From NCBI GenBank assembly GCA_015709635.1, contig CP054180.1, positions 1,178,001 through 1,242,000 on the forward strand: a DNA stretch of 64,000 nucleotides, in the 5' to 3' direction. The notes beneath the pieces are model-generated. The model was not told where the DNA came from and ran no database searches. It saw only the letters and a list, made by a program, of their open reading frames with translations. Positions 34,079-43,408 of the stretch are shown here, piece after piece. The position numbers and the translations under genes are program-made. Positions within the stretch are counted from its first letter, which is position 1. Every line of letters begins with the position of its first letter. The stretch comes from Gammaproteobacteria bacterium. GTDB lineage: Bacteria; Pseudomonadota; Gammaproteobacteria; Burkholderiales; Nitrosomonadaceae.

Positions 34079-34495
34079 ATGAAAACTCGTATCAAATGGA
34101 AAGGAAATGTCAGTTTTCTGGCGGAATCCGGTAGCGGTCACGCGGTGCTGATGGATGGTGCGCCGGAAGCCGGCGGGCAGAATCTCGGGCCGCGTCCGAT
34201 GGAGATGTTGCTAATGGGGCTGGGCGGTTGTACCACGTTTGACGTAGTGTTGATTCTGAAAAAAAGCCGTCAGGACATCACCGATTGCGTGGTTGAGATC
34301 GAAGCCGAGCGTGCGCCGGTCGATCCGAAAGTTTTCACCGATATTCACTTGCACTTCATTATCACCGGTCATGATTTGAATCCGCAAACAATCGAGCGTG
34401 CGATTAATCTATCTGCGGAAAAGTATTGTTCGGCTTCCATCATGCTGAAACAGACGGTAAAAATAACGCATGATTATGAAATCATTAATGCTTGA
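34079..34495 (+). CDS. OsmC family protein
   Basis: A 138-residue OsmC/Ohr-fold protein of the YhfA type. The two conserved peroxidatic positions are visible as LLMGLGGCTTFDVV (Cys near 58) and AEKYCSASIML (Cys near 122). Family members reduce organic hydroperoxides by a thiol mechanism; the YhfA branch is less well characterised. The ATG follows a purine-rich GGGGGAACG stretch. It is a single gene between a terminator and a convergent HDOD gene. Confidence 0.88.
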   Translation: MKTRIKWKGNVSFLAESGSGHAVLMDGAPEAGGQNLGPRPMEMLLMGLGGCTTFDVVLILKKSRQDITDCVVEIEAERAPVDPKVFTDIHLHFIITGHDLNPQTIERAINLSAEKYCSASIMLKQTVKITHDYEIINA

Positions 34496-34581
34496 TGATA
34501 GTTTCTTGTACCGTTTTGTTGTATCGCAATGGATGGGATCACACAGGAGTTTCTGACGAGCGAATAAATTTTTGCTGTTTT

Positions 34582-35439
34582 CTATACGCACAACGCTTGC
34601 GTTAACGAGTTTATTTCTTCTTCCGAGTCCTTGAGGATGCTGCTTAACGTATCTTCGTCAGTTAATAAATCGATATTCGCAATGCTGTAGCCCGTTTGGT
34701 TTGAAGGCAGAATGAAAGGCGACTTGACGGGGGCCAGCTGATCGGCGAACAACAGCGTATCGCCGAGAGTGGTTGGAGGGAATGCCAAATAGCCGCGCCA
34801 TAAACAAACGATGCTGCCGATGACCGATTCCGGAACCGATAACGCGTTGAGAATGGCGGTGCCGATTTTAATTTCGCACTCGAGTTCCGTTTCGTCTTCC
34901 AGATCTTCGTCGTTGCTCCATGAACTGGCCATGCTCTCATCGACCAATCCCGGATAATACTTCTCGCGCGCCAACAGGTAAAACCAGCTGATCTCATGAA
35001 TTATTCCTGCAAACATCGCAGTATCCGGATCCTGCTTGGTGATGCGGCGGGCAATAACTTGCGCCAGTGCGGCCACGTACGCGGAATGCTGCCATAATTG
35101 CGTCACCATTTCGCTGCGGACTTGCGGCCCGGCAAGCTGCTGCACTACGACAGCCGTTGCTAAATTACGCACGGTCCGTATGCCGATCAAGGCAACTGCG
35201 GAACGCACATCGGTGATTTTTTTTACGGAACGGTTAAATACCACGGAATTGGCAATAGCCACGACTTTGGCCGCCAAGAGCGGTTCCAATTGAATAAACT
35301 TGATGACCATTTCAAGATTGCAATCGGGATCGTTTAACGCTCTATTAATTTTGATTGCTGCATGAGTCGACGTGGGAAAAATTAATCTTCCTTCTTCGAT
35401 TTCGGCAGCCAACGCGCTGAGTATTGCGCTTTTCTCCAT
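34582..35439 (-). CDS. HDOD domain signalling protein
   Basis: A 285-residue HDOD protein, a catalytically silent relative of HD phosphohydrolases. Recognisable stretches are LEPLLAAKVVAIANSVVFNR, AVALIGIRTVRNLATAVVVQ and QLWQHSAYVAALAQVIARR. HDOD proteins regulate motility, secretion or stress signalling through protein contacts, often under cyclic di-GMP networks. No partner sensor or GGDEF gene is adjacent. It is transcribed alone leftward. Confidence 0.85.
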   Translation of the reverse strand: MEKSAILSALAAEIEEGRLIFPTSTHAAIKINRALNDPDCNLEMVIKFIQLEPLLAAKVVAIANSVVFNRSVKKITDVRSAVALIGIRTVRNLATAVVVQQLAGPQVRSEMVTQLWQHSAYVAALAQVIARRITKQDPDTAMFAGIIHEISWFYLLAREKYYPGLVDESMASSWSNDEDLEDETELECEIKIGTAILNALSVPESVIGSIVCLWRGYLAFPPTTLGDTLLFADQLAPVKSPFILPSNQTGYSIANIDLLTDEDTLSSILKDSEEEINSLTQALCV

Positions 35440-35555
35440 AGATACCTCTTGTTATTTTCGAGCCAAGGCATGAATCACGATCCTCAGCTTACTCCAGGCA
35501 CCGGAGAAGTAATTTGGGAAAAAGCGCAGTGAATTGAAGCTATTTCTTATTTGGC

Positions 35556-36500
35556 TTAGAGCAGGCCGGATTCGTGCGCTTGTTGATCGGCATGATAGCT
35601 GGAACGCACCATCGGTCCGCAGGCCGCATGGCTGAAACCCATTTCCAGCGCGGCTTGTTCAAACACTTTAAAGCCTTCCGGCGTGACGTAGCGATTGACC
35701 GGCAGGTGACCGATACTGGGTTGTAAATATTGACCGATGGTCAGCATTTCCACATGGTGTTCGCGCAGATCGCGCAAAACTTGCAGGATTTCTTCGTCGG
35801 TTTCGCCCAATCCGAGCATCAGGCCGGATTTAGTCGGAATGTGCGGAAACTGCGCCTTGAAGTCTTTCAGCAGTTTCAAGGAATTCGCATAGTCTGCACC
35901 GGGGCGGCATTGTTTGTACAGGCGAGGCACGGTTTCGAGGTTGTGGTTCAAGACATCCGGCGGGCAGGCGGCGAGTTTTTCCAAGGCCACTTCGAGACGG
36001 CCGCGGAAATCCGGTACCAAGGTTTCAATTTTGGTGTGCGGTGAATGCTTACGGATCTCACGGATACAATCGGCAAAATGCTGTGCGCCGCCGTCGCGTA
36101 AATCGTCACGATCGACGCTGGTGATGACCACGTAGCGCAATTTCATGGCACCGATCGATTGCGCCAGATGCAGCGGTTCATCCGCATCCGGCGGTTTTGG
36201 GCGGCCATGCGCGACATCGCAAAAAGGGCAGCGGCGCGTGCATAAATCGCCCAAAATCATGAAGGTGGCGGTGCCTTTGCCGAAGCATTCGCCGATATTC
36301 GGGCAGGATGCTTCTTCGCATACGGTGTGCAGCTTGTGTTCACGCAACAAGCGTTTGACTTCGTAATAATTTTCGCTGTTGGGCGAGCGCACGCGGATCC
36401 AGGACGGCTTACGCAGCAGATCGTCTCGCGATTGTGGTGCTATTTTGACGGGGTTGCGCGCAGTTTTGTCAGCGCCTTTTTGGCGGGTATCGATGGTCAT
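35556..36500 (-). CDS. lipA: Lipoyl synthase
   Basis: Radical SAM enzyme that inserts two sulfur atoms into octanoyl groups on E2 and GcvH subunits. Both 4Fe-4S clusters are seen: the auxiliary one in CEEASCPNIGECF and the radical SAM one in CTRRCPFCDV. The C-terminal RSSYHA supplies the serine ligand of the auxiliary cluster. The 314-residue length is normal. It overlaps the end of lipB by four bases (ATGA), so translation is coupled. Confidence 0.97.
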   Translation of the reverse strand: MTIDTRQKGADKTARNPVKIAPQSRDDLLRKPSWIRVRSPNSENYYEVKRLLREHKLHTVCEEASCPNIGECFGKGTATFMILGDLCTRRCPFCDVAHGRPKPPDADEPLHLAQSIGAMKLRYVVITSVDRDDLRDGGAQHFADCIREIRKHSPHTKIETLVPDFRGRLEVALEKLAACPPDVLNHNLETVPRLYKQCRPGADYANSLKLLKDFKAQFPHIPTKSGLMLGLGETDEEILQVLRDLREHHVEMLTIGQYLQPSIGHLPVNRYVTPEGFKVFEQAALEMGFSHAACGPMVRSSYHADQQAHESGLL

Positions 36501-37159
36501 AGTGTTCCGTTGATTGTTTTCTTGAGAAGTTGTTCTTGTAATTGATTGGCCAGTCTGGTACCTAGAATTTCCACGCCGTCGGGAATGCCCAGATCTTTGG
36601 TTTGCGTGACTTGCAATCCTTGATAACCGCAGGGATTGATGTACGAAAACGGCGTTAAATCCATATCCACATTCAATGCAATGCCGTGGTAGCAGAAGCT
36701 GCGCTTGATTTTAAGTCCCAGCGACGCGATTTTGGCGTTCCCCACATAAACCCCGGGAGCTTCAATGCGGCCTGCGGCTTTAACGTGATAGTCTTCTAGC
36801 ACGCCGATCACGGCGTTTTCCATCCGTCTGACCAATTCGCGCACACCGAGTTTCAAGCGGCGAATGTCCAGCAGCACGTAAGCGATGATTTGTCCCGGTC
36901 CGTGATAAGTAATTTGGCCGCCGCGATCGGTTTTAATGACGGCAATTCCATGATCGTGCAGCAAGTGCTCGGGTTTGCCGGCAATGCCTTGGGTAAAAAC
37001 CGGCGGATGCTGCAACAGCCAGATTTCATCATGGGTTTGCTCGCTGCGGCTATGCGTGAAATCCTTCATCGCTTGCCAGGTTGTCTGGTAATCGCATAAT
37101 CCCAATGTTTTGACGACAAAATGCTGTGAAGCGGAAACAGACAAGGAAAGATTCTGCAT
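36497..37159 (-). CDS. lipB: Octanoyl-[ACP]:protein N-octanoyltransferase
   Basis: Transfers octanoate from acyl carrier protein to lipoyl domains, the step before LipA. The 220-residue protein shows DRGGQITYHGPGQIIAYVL, the catalytic Lys in GNAKIASLGLKI, and the acyl-thioester Cys in YINPCGYQGL. The gene follows the ybeD homologue by 18 bases and overlaps lipA, forming the classical dac-dat-ybeD-lipB-lipA order. Confidence 0.96.
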   Translation of the reverse strand: MQNLSLSVSASQHFVVKTLGLCDYQTTWQAMKDFTHSRSEQTHDEIWLLQHPPVFTQGIAGKPEHLLHDHGIAVIKTDRGGQITYHGPGQIIAYVLLDIRRLKLGVRELVRRMENAVIGVLEDYHVKAAGRIEAPGVYVGNAKIASLGLKIKRSFCYHGIALNVDMDLTPFSYINPCGYQGLQVTQTKDLGIPDGVEILGTRLANQLQEQLLKKTINGTL

Positions 37160-37177
37160 CGTGAATGATCACAATAA

Positions 37178-37444
37178 TTACAATACCACGGCAATCATGG
37201 GATGGCTAGATAAAGCCTGGTACAGAGCATCCAGTTGCGCGCGGGAAGTGGCGCGAATGGTGCAGGTAAGGCTTAAATAAGCGCCGTTTTTGCTGGCCTT
37301 GACTGCCATCGTAGTGGTATCAAAATCGGGGGCGTGATATTTAACGATCGCCAGCGCAATTTGCGTAAAATCTTGCTGCGCCTTGCCCATGATTTTGATG
37401 GGAAAGTCGCAAGGATATTCGATCAGTGAAGGCTGTTCCAGCAT
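37178..37444 (-). CDS. ybeD: DUF493 (YbeD-like) protein
   Basis: An 88-residue protein with an ACT-like fold, starting at MLEQPSLIEYPCDFPIKIMG. This start is chosen because the conserved domain begins there; the longer frame would overlap the dat gene by 89 bases. YbeD is a conserved partner in lip operons and is proposed to regulate, possibly by sensing a small ligand, but its role is not proven. It sits 19 bases after dat and 18 before lipB. Confidence 0.9.
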   Translation of the reverse strand: MLEQPSLIEYPCDFPIKIMGKAQQDFTQIALAIVKYHAPDFDTTTMAVKASKNGAYLSLTCTIRATSRAQLDALYQALSSHPMIAVVL

Positions 37445-37463
37445 GAATAAATTGGCGTATCCG

Positions 37464-38333
37464 CTATGAATCCGAGCAACCGCAGGAATGACCGCGCATG
37501 TTGGTGGCTTTATAGTCCTGATACAAAGCGTGCAAGCGCGCGAACAGTTCACCCGGTTTGCCTTTTCCTACCGGTTGATTGTCCAATGACGTGATCGGCA
37601 TGATCTCCTTGGTCGAGGAGGTTAATAGGATTTCATCCGCGGTGCGTACTTCCGCTGCAGAAATGTCGCGCACTTCGTGCGGAATGCGATTCGCCGCCGC
37701 CAATTCGAGCACCACGTCGTATGTGATACCAGGCAGCATCAGATTACTTTTCGGTGGTGCCAGCAGCACGCCGTTCTTGACTACGAAGATGTTACTGGCA
37801 GCACCTTCGGTCAGGAATCCGTCGCGGATCAAGATCGTTTCCAGTGCCTGCACATCCACTGCCAATTGCCGCAATAGGACATTTGGCAACAGTGAAATGG
37901 CCTTGACATCGCAGCGTATCCAGCGGTTATCGAGCGCAGTGATGGCCGAAGCACCGCTGACCAGCAGCTCCGCAGGCGGCGGTAGCAGCGGATTGCTCAT
38001 GATAAAAACAGTCGGCGGCACATTGACCGGAAATGCGTGATCGCGTTTGGCGACGCCGCGTGTAATGTGCAAGTAGAGATACTGATCCTCGCCATCATTT
38101 TTGGCGATGACTTGCTCCAGCAGATTTTTCCATTCATCGTTGCTGAACGGATTTTTCAGGCGAATGCCGTCCAGACTGTGCTGCAATCGATGGAGGTGTT
38201 TGCCCAGACGGAAGGGTTTGCGCGAGTAAGCCGGAATCACTTCGTATACACCGTCGCCGAAAATAAAGCCGCGGTCCAGAACAGGAATGCATGCTTCTTC
38301 AATGGGCATAAACTTACCGTTCAGATATATCAT
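37464..38333 (-). CDS. dat: D-amino acid aminotransferase (class IV PLP enzyme)
   Basis: A 289-residue fold-type IV aminotransferase related to D-alanine transaminase and BCAT. DRGFIFGDGVYEVIPAY is the N-terminal signature. CDVKAISLLPNVLLRQ contains the PLP lysine, and FLTEGAASNIFVVKNG binds the cofactor phosphate. The adjacent D-alanyl-D-alanine carboxypeptidase supports a D-alanine link. The tail MRGHSCGCSDS is cysteine-rich and unusual. Aminodeoxychorismate lyase is an alternative, but the context favours dat. Confidence 0.88.
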   Translation of the reverse strand: MIYLNGKFMPIEEACIPVLDRGFIFGDGVYEVIPAYSRKPFRLGKHLHRLQHSLDGIRLKNPFSNDEWKNLLEQVIAKNDGEDQYLYLHITRGVAKRDHAFPVNVPPTVFIMSNPLLPPPAELLVSGASAITALDNRWIRCDVKAISLLPNVLLRQLAVDVQALETILIRDGFLTEGAASNIFVVKNGVLLAPPKSNLMLPGITYDVVLELAAANRIPHEVRDISAAEVRTADEILLTSSTKEIMPITSLDNQPVGKGKPGELFARLHALYQDYKATNMRGHSCGCSDS

Positions 38334-38366
38334 GCGAACCTTTTGTGCTGTAAGTATTGAAACAGA

Positions 38367-39491
38367 TTAATTAAAAAGCAATTTTACACTATCCCAGGCG
38401 CGGCCGATGATGTTCGCGCTGTCAACTTTCTCCAGCGCGACCAGCGGATAGGTTTCGATGGTTTTGTCATCCAGTGTGAATTTTACCGTACCTACTTCCT
38501 GACCGAGTTGTACCGGAGCAATTAAAGGCTGTTTATATTCCATGGTGGCTTTCAGCTTATCGCCTTGCCCTTTGGGAAGCGTGAAATAGACATCGCGGTC
38601 GAATCCGGCTTTCAGCTCATTTTGTGCGCCTTTCCACAAATGAATGACAGTCAGCGAGTCGTTCTTTTTGTACAAATGCAGCGTATCGTAAAATTGGAAG
38701 CCGTGATTGAGCAGACGCTGGCTTTCCTGACTGCGCGCATTGGCCGATTTTGCCCCGATCACGACCGAAATGAGCCGCCGCTTATCGCGAATCGCCGAAG
38801 TGATCAAACAATAACCGGCGGTTTTGGTCCAGCCGGTTTTCATGCCGTCGACATGCGGATCAATCCATAGCAAACGGTTTCTGTTCGGCTGCGTGATATT
38901 GTTGTAGGTATATTCTTTCTGTGAATAGAGCGGATAAAACTCCGGGAAATCGCGGATGATGGCGGTTGCCAGCAGCGTCAGATCATGCGCCGTGGTGTAG
39001 TGATCAGGGTCGGGCAAACCGGTCGAATTGGTGAAGTGGGTGTTCTTCATTCCCAAACGGGCGGCTTCTTTGTTCATCAGATCGGTGAAACCGGCTTCCG
39101 AACCTGCGACAGCTTCCGCCAAAGCGATACATGCATCGTTGCCGGATTGAACGATCATGCCGCGAATCAATTCATCCACGGTGACCTGTTTACTGGGTTC
39201 TATGAACATGCGCGAACCGATCATGCGCCAAGCGCTTTCGGATACCGGAATGGGTTGATCCAGCGCCAGCTGCTTTTGTTTGATCGCGGAGAATACGACA
39301 TACGCCGTCATCAGTTTTGTCAGCGAAGCCGGTTCAATGCGTTCATGTTCGTTTTGTCCGGCCAATACCTGCCCGGTCTGGAAATCCGAAAGCATGTAAG
39401 ATTTGGCTGCAATGGAGATGTTTTGCGGCTGGGCGGATACTGACGAAATCGCGAGGTACAACAACAATAATCCGAATAATAAATGCTTCAT
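38367..39491 (-). CDS. dacC: D-alanyl-D-alanine carboxypeptidase (PBP5/6 type)
   Basis: Periplasmic penicillin-binding protein that trims the terminal D-Ala from peptidoglycan pentapeptides. From the ATG at 39491, MKHLLFGLLLLYLAISSVSA is a cleavable signal peptide. The active-site motifs are SLTK, SGND and KTGWT. The C-terminal PBP5 domain (KAGFDRDVYFTLPKG) ends in a weakly amphipathic helix for membrane attachment. The start 14 codons upstream lacks a signal-peptide shape. First gene of the run towards lipA. Confidence 0.94.
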   Translation of the reverse strand: MKHLLFGLLLLYLAISSVSAQPQNISIAAKSYMLSDFQTGQVLAGQNEHERIEPASLTKLMTAYVVFSAIKQKQLALDQPIPVSESAWRMIGSRMFIEPSKQVTVDELIRGMIVQSGNDACIALAEAVAGSEAGFTDLMNKEAARLGMKNTHFTNSTGLPDPDHYTTAHDLTLLATAIIRDFPEFYPLYSQKEYTYNNITQPNRNRLLWIDPHVDGMKTGWTKTAGYCLITSAIRDKRRLISVVIGAKSANARSQESQRLLNHGFQFYDTLHLYKKNDSLTVIHLWKGAQNELKAGFDRDVYFTLPKGQGDKLKATMEYKQPLIAPVQLGQEVGTVKFTLDDKTIETYPLVALEKVDSANIIGRAWDSVKLLFN

Positions 39492-39583
39492 AGGAGTCTG
39501 AAGTCTGCAAAAGTGAGCATTATAGCGTGCCATCAGGGAATCTAAAACCTTCGTATTTTTAATCCTGGAAACAATAACCTGAC

Positions 39584-40129
39584 TTACGAGCTGCCGGATG
39601 GTTTATCGATGATATCCATATGAAATCCCAGTTTTCCTTGTCCGCGTTCCTTAAAATATTGCTTTAACGGTTCTTGGATGACGCGAAATGCCATTTCTTC
39701 CCAAGGAATTTCATGTTCGGAAACCAATTTGACTTCCAGGCTTTCGATACCGGGCTTGAAATCGAGATCCAGCAAGCGTGCGCGAAATAGAAAATAAACC
39801 TGGCTGATATGCGGCAGGCTGTAAACGGCATATAAATCGCCGATTTCTACGCGTGCATTGGCTTCTTCCAGAGTTTCGCGCGCCGCGGCTTGCGCCAGTG
39901 TTTCATTGTTTTCCATAAAACCGGCCGGTAGGGTCCACCAGCCCAAACGCGGTTCAATGGCGCGGCGGCACAATAAAATTTTGTCTTCCCATTCCGGAAT
40001 GCAGCCGACCACCATTTTCGGATTCTGATAGTGAATGGTTTTGCACGCAGTGCATACGTAGCGCAGCAGCGAATCACCTTCCGGGACGATCAATTCAACG
40101 GTGGCGCTGCAATGGCTGCAGTATTTCAT
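39584..40129 (-). CDS. Nudix hydrolase with N-terminal zinc ribbon
   Basis: A 181-residue Nudix hydrolase. The N terminus has two CxxC knuckles (CSHC at 4-7 and CTAC at about 31-34). The Nudix box GFMENNETLAQAAARETLEEAN is complete, with the REtxEE metal-binding core. The zinc ribbon plus WWTLPAGF resembles NudC/YjaD-like and ADP-ribose or NADH pyrophosphatase relatives, but the substrate cannot be fixed from sequence. It lies between the DUF2914 gene and dac on the same strand. Confidence 0.87.
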   Translation of the reverse strand: MKYCSHCSATVELIVPEGDSLLRYVCTACKTIHYQNPKMVVGCIPEWEDKILLCRRAIEPRLGWWTLPAGFMENNETLAQAAARETLEEANARVEIGDLYAVYSLPHISQVYFLFRARLLDLDFKPGIESLEVKLVSEHEIPWEEMAFRVIQEPLKQYFKERGQGKLGFHMDIIDKPSGSS

Positions 40130-40170
40130 GGCTAAATCCTTAAATACATGCGATGGGAGGTGAATGAGGT

Positions 40171-40995
40171 TTACTGCTGAGTGACGGTAAAGTTGCGGGT
40201 CGCCAGCCGGTTTCCCGATTCATCGATCAATTCGACGCGCCATGCGCCGAGCCGCCGCTGATCCAGTTGCTTGCTGGCATGCGTGCGCCAATTGTTACTG
40301 CGCACATGCAGATTCAACTTTGAATCCAGTTTGTCATTGTGGTACCAATCGATGTGGATATTTTTCCCTTGCAGGTTTTTTAAGTGCAAGTAAAAGTAAA
40401 CCGGTTTGGACTCACCCGGTTGCAATTGCACGGTGTCAATCGAATCGACCGGTTCGCGCGCTTCGATGGCATGACTCAATTGCGCCCGGACAACTTCCGT
40501 CTGATCGGATGTTTTTTTCGGCTTCGTTTGTACAGCGGTTTTGGGGATCTTTTTTCCGGCGCTGTCGGATGGGTGGGCCGTTGAATTGAACGGCGGTTTT
40601 TTGGCCGGTATCACAACGGGCTGCGCTGAATTGTTCGCAGCCTTGGGTTTGACAGGCTCGGACGGCGGTTTTTGTGCGTTGATCAATGCGCCGGATTGCG
40701 TCCCGGTTGTACCGTTCGCTGGGCCGGGTTGCGGTTCGGCTTTTTCCTGCAGCGCGACATCTCCGGGAATCACAGCGGTTGTATTATCCGCCGGGGTTTT
40801 CTCGCCGTCATCGCCAGCAAACAGCAAATAGCCGACCAAGCCCAGCAGGGATAGCATGAGCAGCGCCGCGATGACGATTTTATTCCAATCCAGCGTTTGT
40901 TCGTAAGTAACCTCCGGTTCGGGATAAAGCGCTTCGATGGCTTGCGGCTGCGGTTGCTGGATTTGAATGCGGATTTTTAATTTATTGTCGCTCAT
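40171..40995 (-). CDS. Membrane-anchored DUF2914 protein
   Basis: From the ATG at 40995 the product has 274 residues: a short cytoplasmic N terminus rich in Gln/Pro, one transmembrane helix (about 42-61, VIAALLMLSLLGLVGYLLF), a Pro/Lys/Ala-rich linker of about 100 residues, and a C-terminal DUF2914 domain (about 165-274; VYFYLHLKNLQGKNIHIDW, then LGAWRVELID). The domain is presumably periplasmic. Its function is not known; the layout suggests a scaffold or ligand-binding anchor. The MRQA start four codons upstream is possible. Confidence 0.85.
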   Translation of the reverse strand: MSDNKLKIRIQIQQPQPQAIEALYPEPEVTYEQTLDWNKIVIAALLMLSLLGLVGYLLFAGDDGEKTPADNTTAVIPGDVALQEKAEPQPGPANGTTGTQSGALINAQKPPSEPVKPKAANNSAQPVVIPAKKPPFNSTAHPSDSAGKKIPKTAVQTKPKKTSDQTEVVRAQLSHAIEAREPVDSIDTVQLQPGESKPVYFYLHLKNLQGKNIHIDWYHNDKLDSKLNLHVRSNNWRTHASKQLDQRRLGAWRVELIDESGNRLATRNFTVTQQ

Positions 40996-41111
40996 GGCTT
41001 GTCTCAAGACATTAGAATATCGCTCGAGGGATTTTGATGAAGTGCGCAGTATAAAGGATTTTTTGCCAATTACTGAAACCGCAGTTTGCCGCGATTCGCT
41101 ATACTTTCAGC

Positions 41112-43163
41112 ATGCTTGAAAATATTGAGAAAATAAAACAGCACGCCGAGACGCTGCGAAAAGAAATCGAACTGCATAATTACCGTTATTATGTGCTCGA
41201 TAATCCCTCCATTCCTGACGCCGAATACGATCGATTGCTGCGCGAGTTGCAGCAAATCGAGCAGGATAATCCGCAGCTGATCACCGCCGGTTCGCCGACA
41301 CAACGCGTCGGTGCCGCGCCGCTCAAGGTATTTGCACAAGTTGCACACGATATTCCGATGCTGTCGCTGAGTAATGCGTTTGAAGACGGCGAAGTCGAAG
41401 CCTTCGACCGGCGTGTGCGCGAAGGTTTGTCCATCGAGTGTGTGGAATATACCGCCGAACCGAAATTTGACGGATTGGCCGTCAGTTTGCGCTATGAAAA
41501 CGGTGTGTTCAAAACCGGCGCAACACGCGGTGATGGTTATACCGGCGAAGACATCACGCTGAACCTGAAGACGATCCGGTCGATTCCGTTGAAGTTGCCG
41601 ATGGATGATCATCCCGCGTTGCTGGAAGTGCGCGGCGAAGTATTGATGCTGAAAAAAGATTTTCTGCGATTGAATCAGCAGCAATCGACAAAAGGCGAGA
41701 AAGAATTCGCCAATCCGCGTAACGCCGCTGCGGGCTCGCTGCGTCAACTCGATCCCGGCATAACGGCAACCCGGCGCCTCACTTTTTTCGCTTATGGCAT
41801 CGGGCAATGCGATGATGCGCAGTTGCTGCAGGATACGCATTACAACATGCTGCGCTATCTATCTTCGTTACATTTTCCAGTATCGACGGAATGCCGGGTG
41901 GTTACGGGATTACCGGGATTGCTGGAGTATTACCGGACGATCGGCGCCAAGCGTGAAACGCTGCCGTATGCCATCGATGGTGTGGTGTATAAGGTCAATT
42001 CATTAGCATTTCAAGAGAAACTTGGTTTTGTCTCGCGCGCACCGCGTTTCGCCATCGCGCACAAATTTCCGGCGCAGGAAGCGATAACGCAATTGCTCGG
42101 TATCGATGTGCAGGTCGGCCGCACCGGTGCATTGACACCGGTTGCGCGGCTGCAACCGGTGTTTGTCGGTGGTGTTACCGTGACCAATGCAACCCTGCAT
42201 AACGCCGATGAAATCGCCCGCAAGGATGTGCGCATCGGCGATACCGTGATCGTGCGCCGCGCCGGCGATGTGATTCCGGAAGTGGTGGCGGTGGTAACGG
42301 AAAAACGCCCACTAGGTGCTTTGGTATTTACCATGCCGGCGCATTGTCCGGTGTGCGGCGCAAAAGCGGTGCGTTTGCCGGACGAGGCGGTGGCACGCTG
42401 CACCGGCGGCTTGTTTTGTCCGGCGCAACGTAAGCAGGCGCTGTTGCATTTTGCCTCGCGCCGCGCGATGGATATCGACGGTCTCGGCGAGAAATTGGTC
42501 GAGCAAATGGTCGATCAAGCGATCGTGCGCACACCGGCGGATTTGTACCGGCTGGGAATCGCCGCACTGGCGAATTTGGAGCGCATGGCGGATAAATCGG
42601 CGAGCAATATTTTCAATGCAATTGAAAAAAGCAAGCACACCACATTGGCGCGATTTATTTATGCACTCGGTATCCGCAATGTCGGCGAGGCGACTGCAAA
42701 GGATTTGGCGGCGCATTTGGGCAGTTTGGACCGGTTGATGGCAGTCGATAGCGAGCGCTTGCAGCAGATTCCTGATGTCGGCCCGGTGGTGGCGCAGAGT
42801 ATCGCCGATTTCTTCGCCGAAGCGCATAATCGCGAAGTGATCGAGCAGTTGCGCGCTAGCGGCGTGCACTGGGATGAGCACGCAGGAAAACCGGTTTCAA
42901 CCGCTGCTGCGACGCCGTTAGGCGGAAAAACGTTTGTGCTGACGGGAACGCTGCCAACGATGAGCCGCGAGCAGGCGAAAGAAAAAATCGAAGCGCTGGG
43001 CGGCAAAGTCAGCGGCAGTGTCTCGAAGAAAACCGATTATGTCGTCGTCGGCGCCGATCCCGGCAGCAAATATGACAAGGCTGTGAATTTGGGTATCCCC
43101 ATTCTGGATGAAGCAGGATTGGCAGCGTTACTCGAACCGCTGATGGCCATGCGTGAAGAGTGA
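41112..43163 (+). CDS. ligA: NAD-dependent DNA ligase
   Basis: Replicative ligase. The 683 residues show the Ia/adenylation domain with the AMP-accepting Lys118 in EPKFDGLAV, the OB fold (GRTGALTPVARLQPV), a four-cysteine zinc finger (CPVCGAK to GLFCPAQ, about 416-440), helix-hairpin-helix repeats (MDIDGLGEKLVEQM) and a C-terminal BRCT domain (about 600-680; GKTFVLTGTLPTMSREQAKE). Length and order are standard. It is divergent from the DUF2914 gene. Confidence 0.98.
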   Translation: MLENIEKIKQHAETLRKEIELHNYRYYVLDNPSIPDAEYDRLLRELQQIEQDNPQLITAGSPTQRVGAAPLKVFAQVAHDIPMLSLSNAFEDGEVEAFDRRVREGLSIECVEYTAEPKFDGLAVSLRYENGVFKTGATRGDGYTGEDITLNLKTIRSIPLKLPMDDHPALLEVRGEVLMLKKDFLRLNQQQSTKGEKEFANPRNAAAGSLRQLDPGITATRRLTFFAYGIGQCDDAQLLQDTHYNMLRYLSSLHFPVSTECRVVTGLPGLLEYYRTIGAKRETLPYAIDGVVYKVNSLAFQEKLGFVSRAPRFAIAHKFPAQEAITQLLGIDVQVGRTGALTPVARLQPVFVGGVTVTNATLHNADEIARKDVRIGDTVIVRRAGDVIPEVVAVVTEKRPLGALVFTMPAHCPVCGAKAVRLPDEAVARCTGGLFCPAQRKQALLHFASRRAMDIDGLGEKLVEQMVDQAIVRTPADLYRLGIAALANLERMADKSASNIFNAIEKSKHTTLARFIYALGIRNVGEATAKDLAAHLGSLDRLMAVDSERLQQIPDVGPVVAQSIADFFAEAHNREVIEQLRASGVHWDEHAGKPVSTAAATPLGGKTFVLTGTLPTMSREQAKEKIEALGGKVSGSVSKKTDYVVVGADPGSKYDKAVNLGIPILDEAGLAALLEPLMAMREE

Positions 43164-43240
43164 AATGTCAGTGCGAGGCCGCTGTTTTATTTTCCGGATT
43201 ACAAAGCGAGATTCCGTCAACAGAGAAAGCGCCACTATAC

Positions 43241-43408
43241 CTACGGAAATTTGTTCATATTATTTTGTCCGGGCACTTTGAGAAGATCGTCCGGTAGTGT
43301 TGCATGGTGCCCGGATGCTCGCTGCAGTTCAAGGTATTTATCGATGAGCTTTACTCCATATGACCCGCAATCGCGAAACAGCAGTAATTTCCTTTTCTGA
43401 CGATGCAT
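43241..43408 (-). CDS. Possible 55-residue ORF overlapping the SufR-like gene
   Basis: ATG at 43408 opens a frame, one base off the regulator's, that runs past the regulator's stop to TAG at 43241-43243. The product begins MHRQKRKLLLFRDCG and ends LPDDLLKVPGQNNMNKFP. The part beyond the regulator (LIDKYLELQRASGHHATLPD) has natural-looking composition. The ribosome binding site (AAGGA) is too close to the ATG, so translation would need coupling or another start. I recognise no family. Confidence 0.35.
   Translation of the reverse strand: MHRQKRKLLLFRDCGSYGVKLIDKYLELQRASGHHATLPDDLLKVPGQNNMNKFP

Noticed and set aside
37445..37552. Longer start for the DUF493 gene
   Set aside because: It would overlap dat by 89 bases and add a cysteine-rich segment that is the out-of-frame dat tail.
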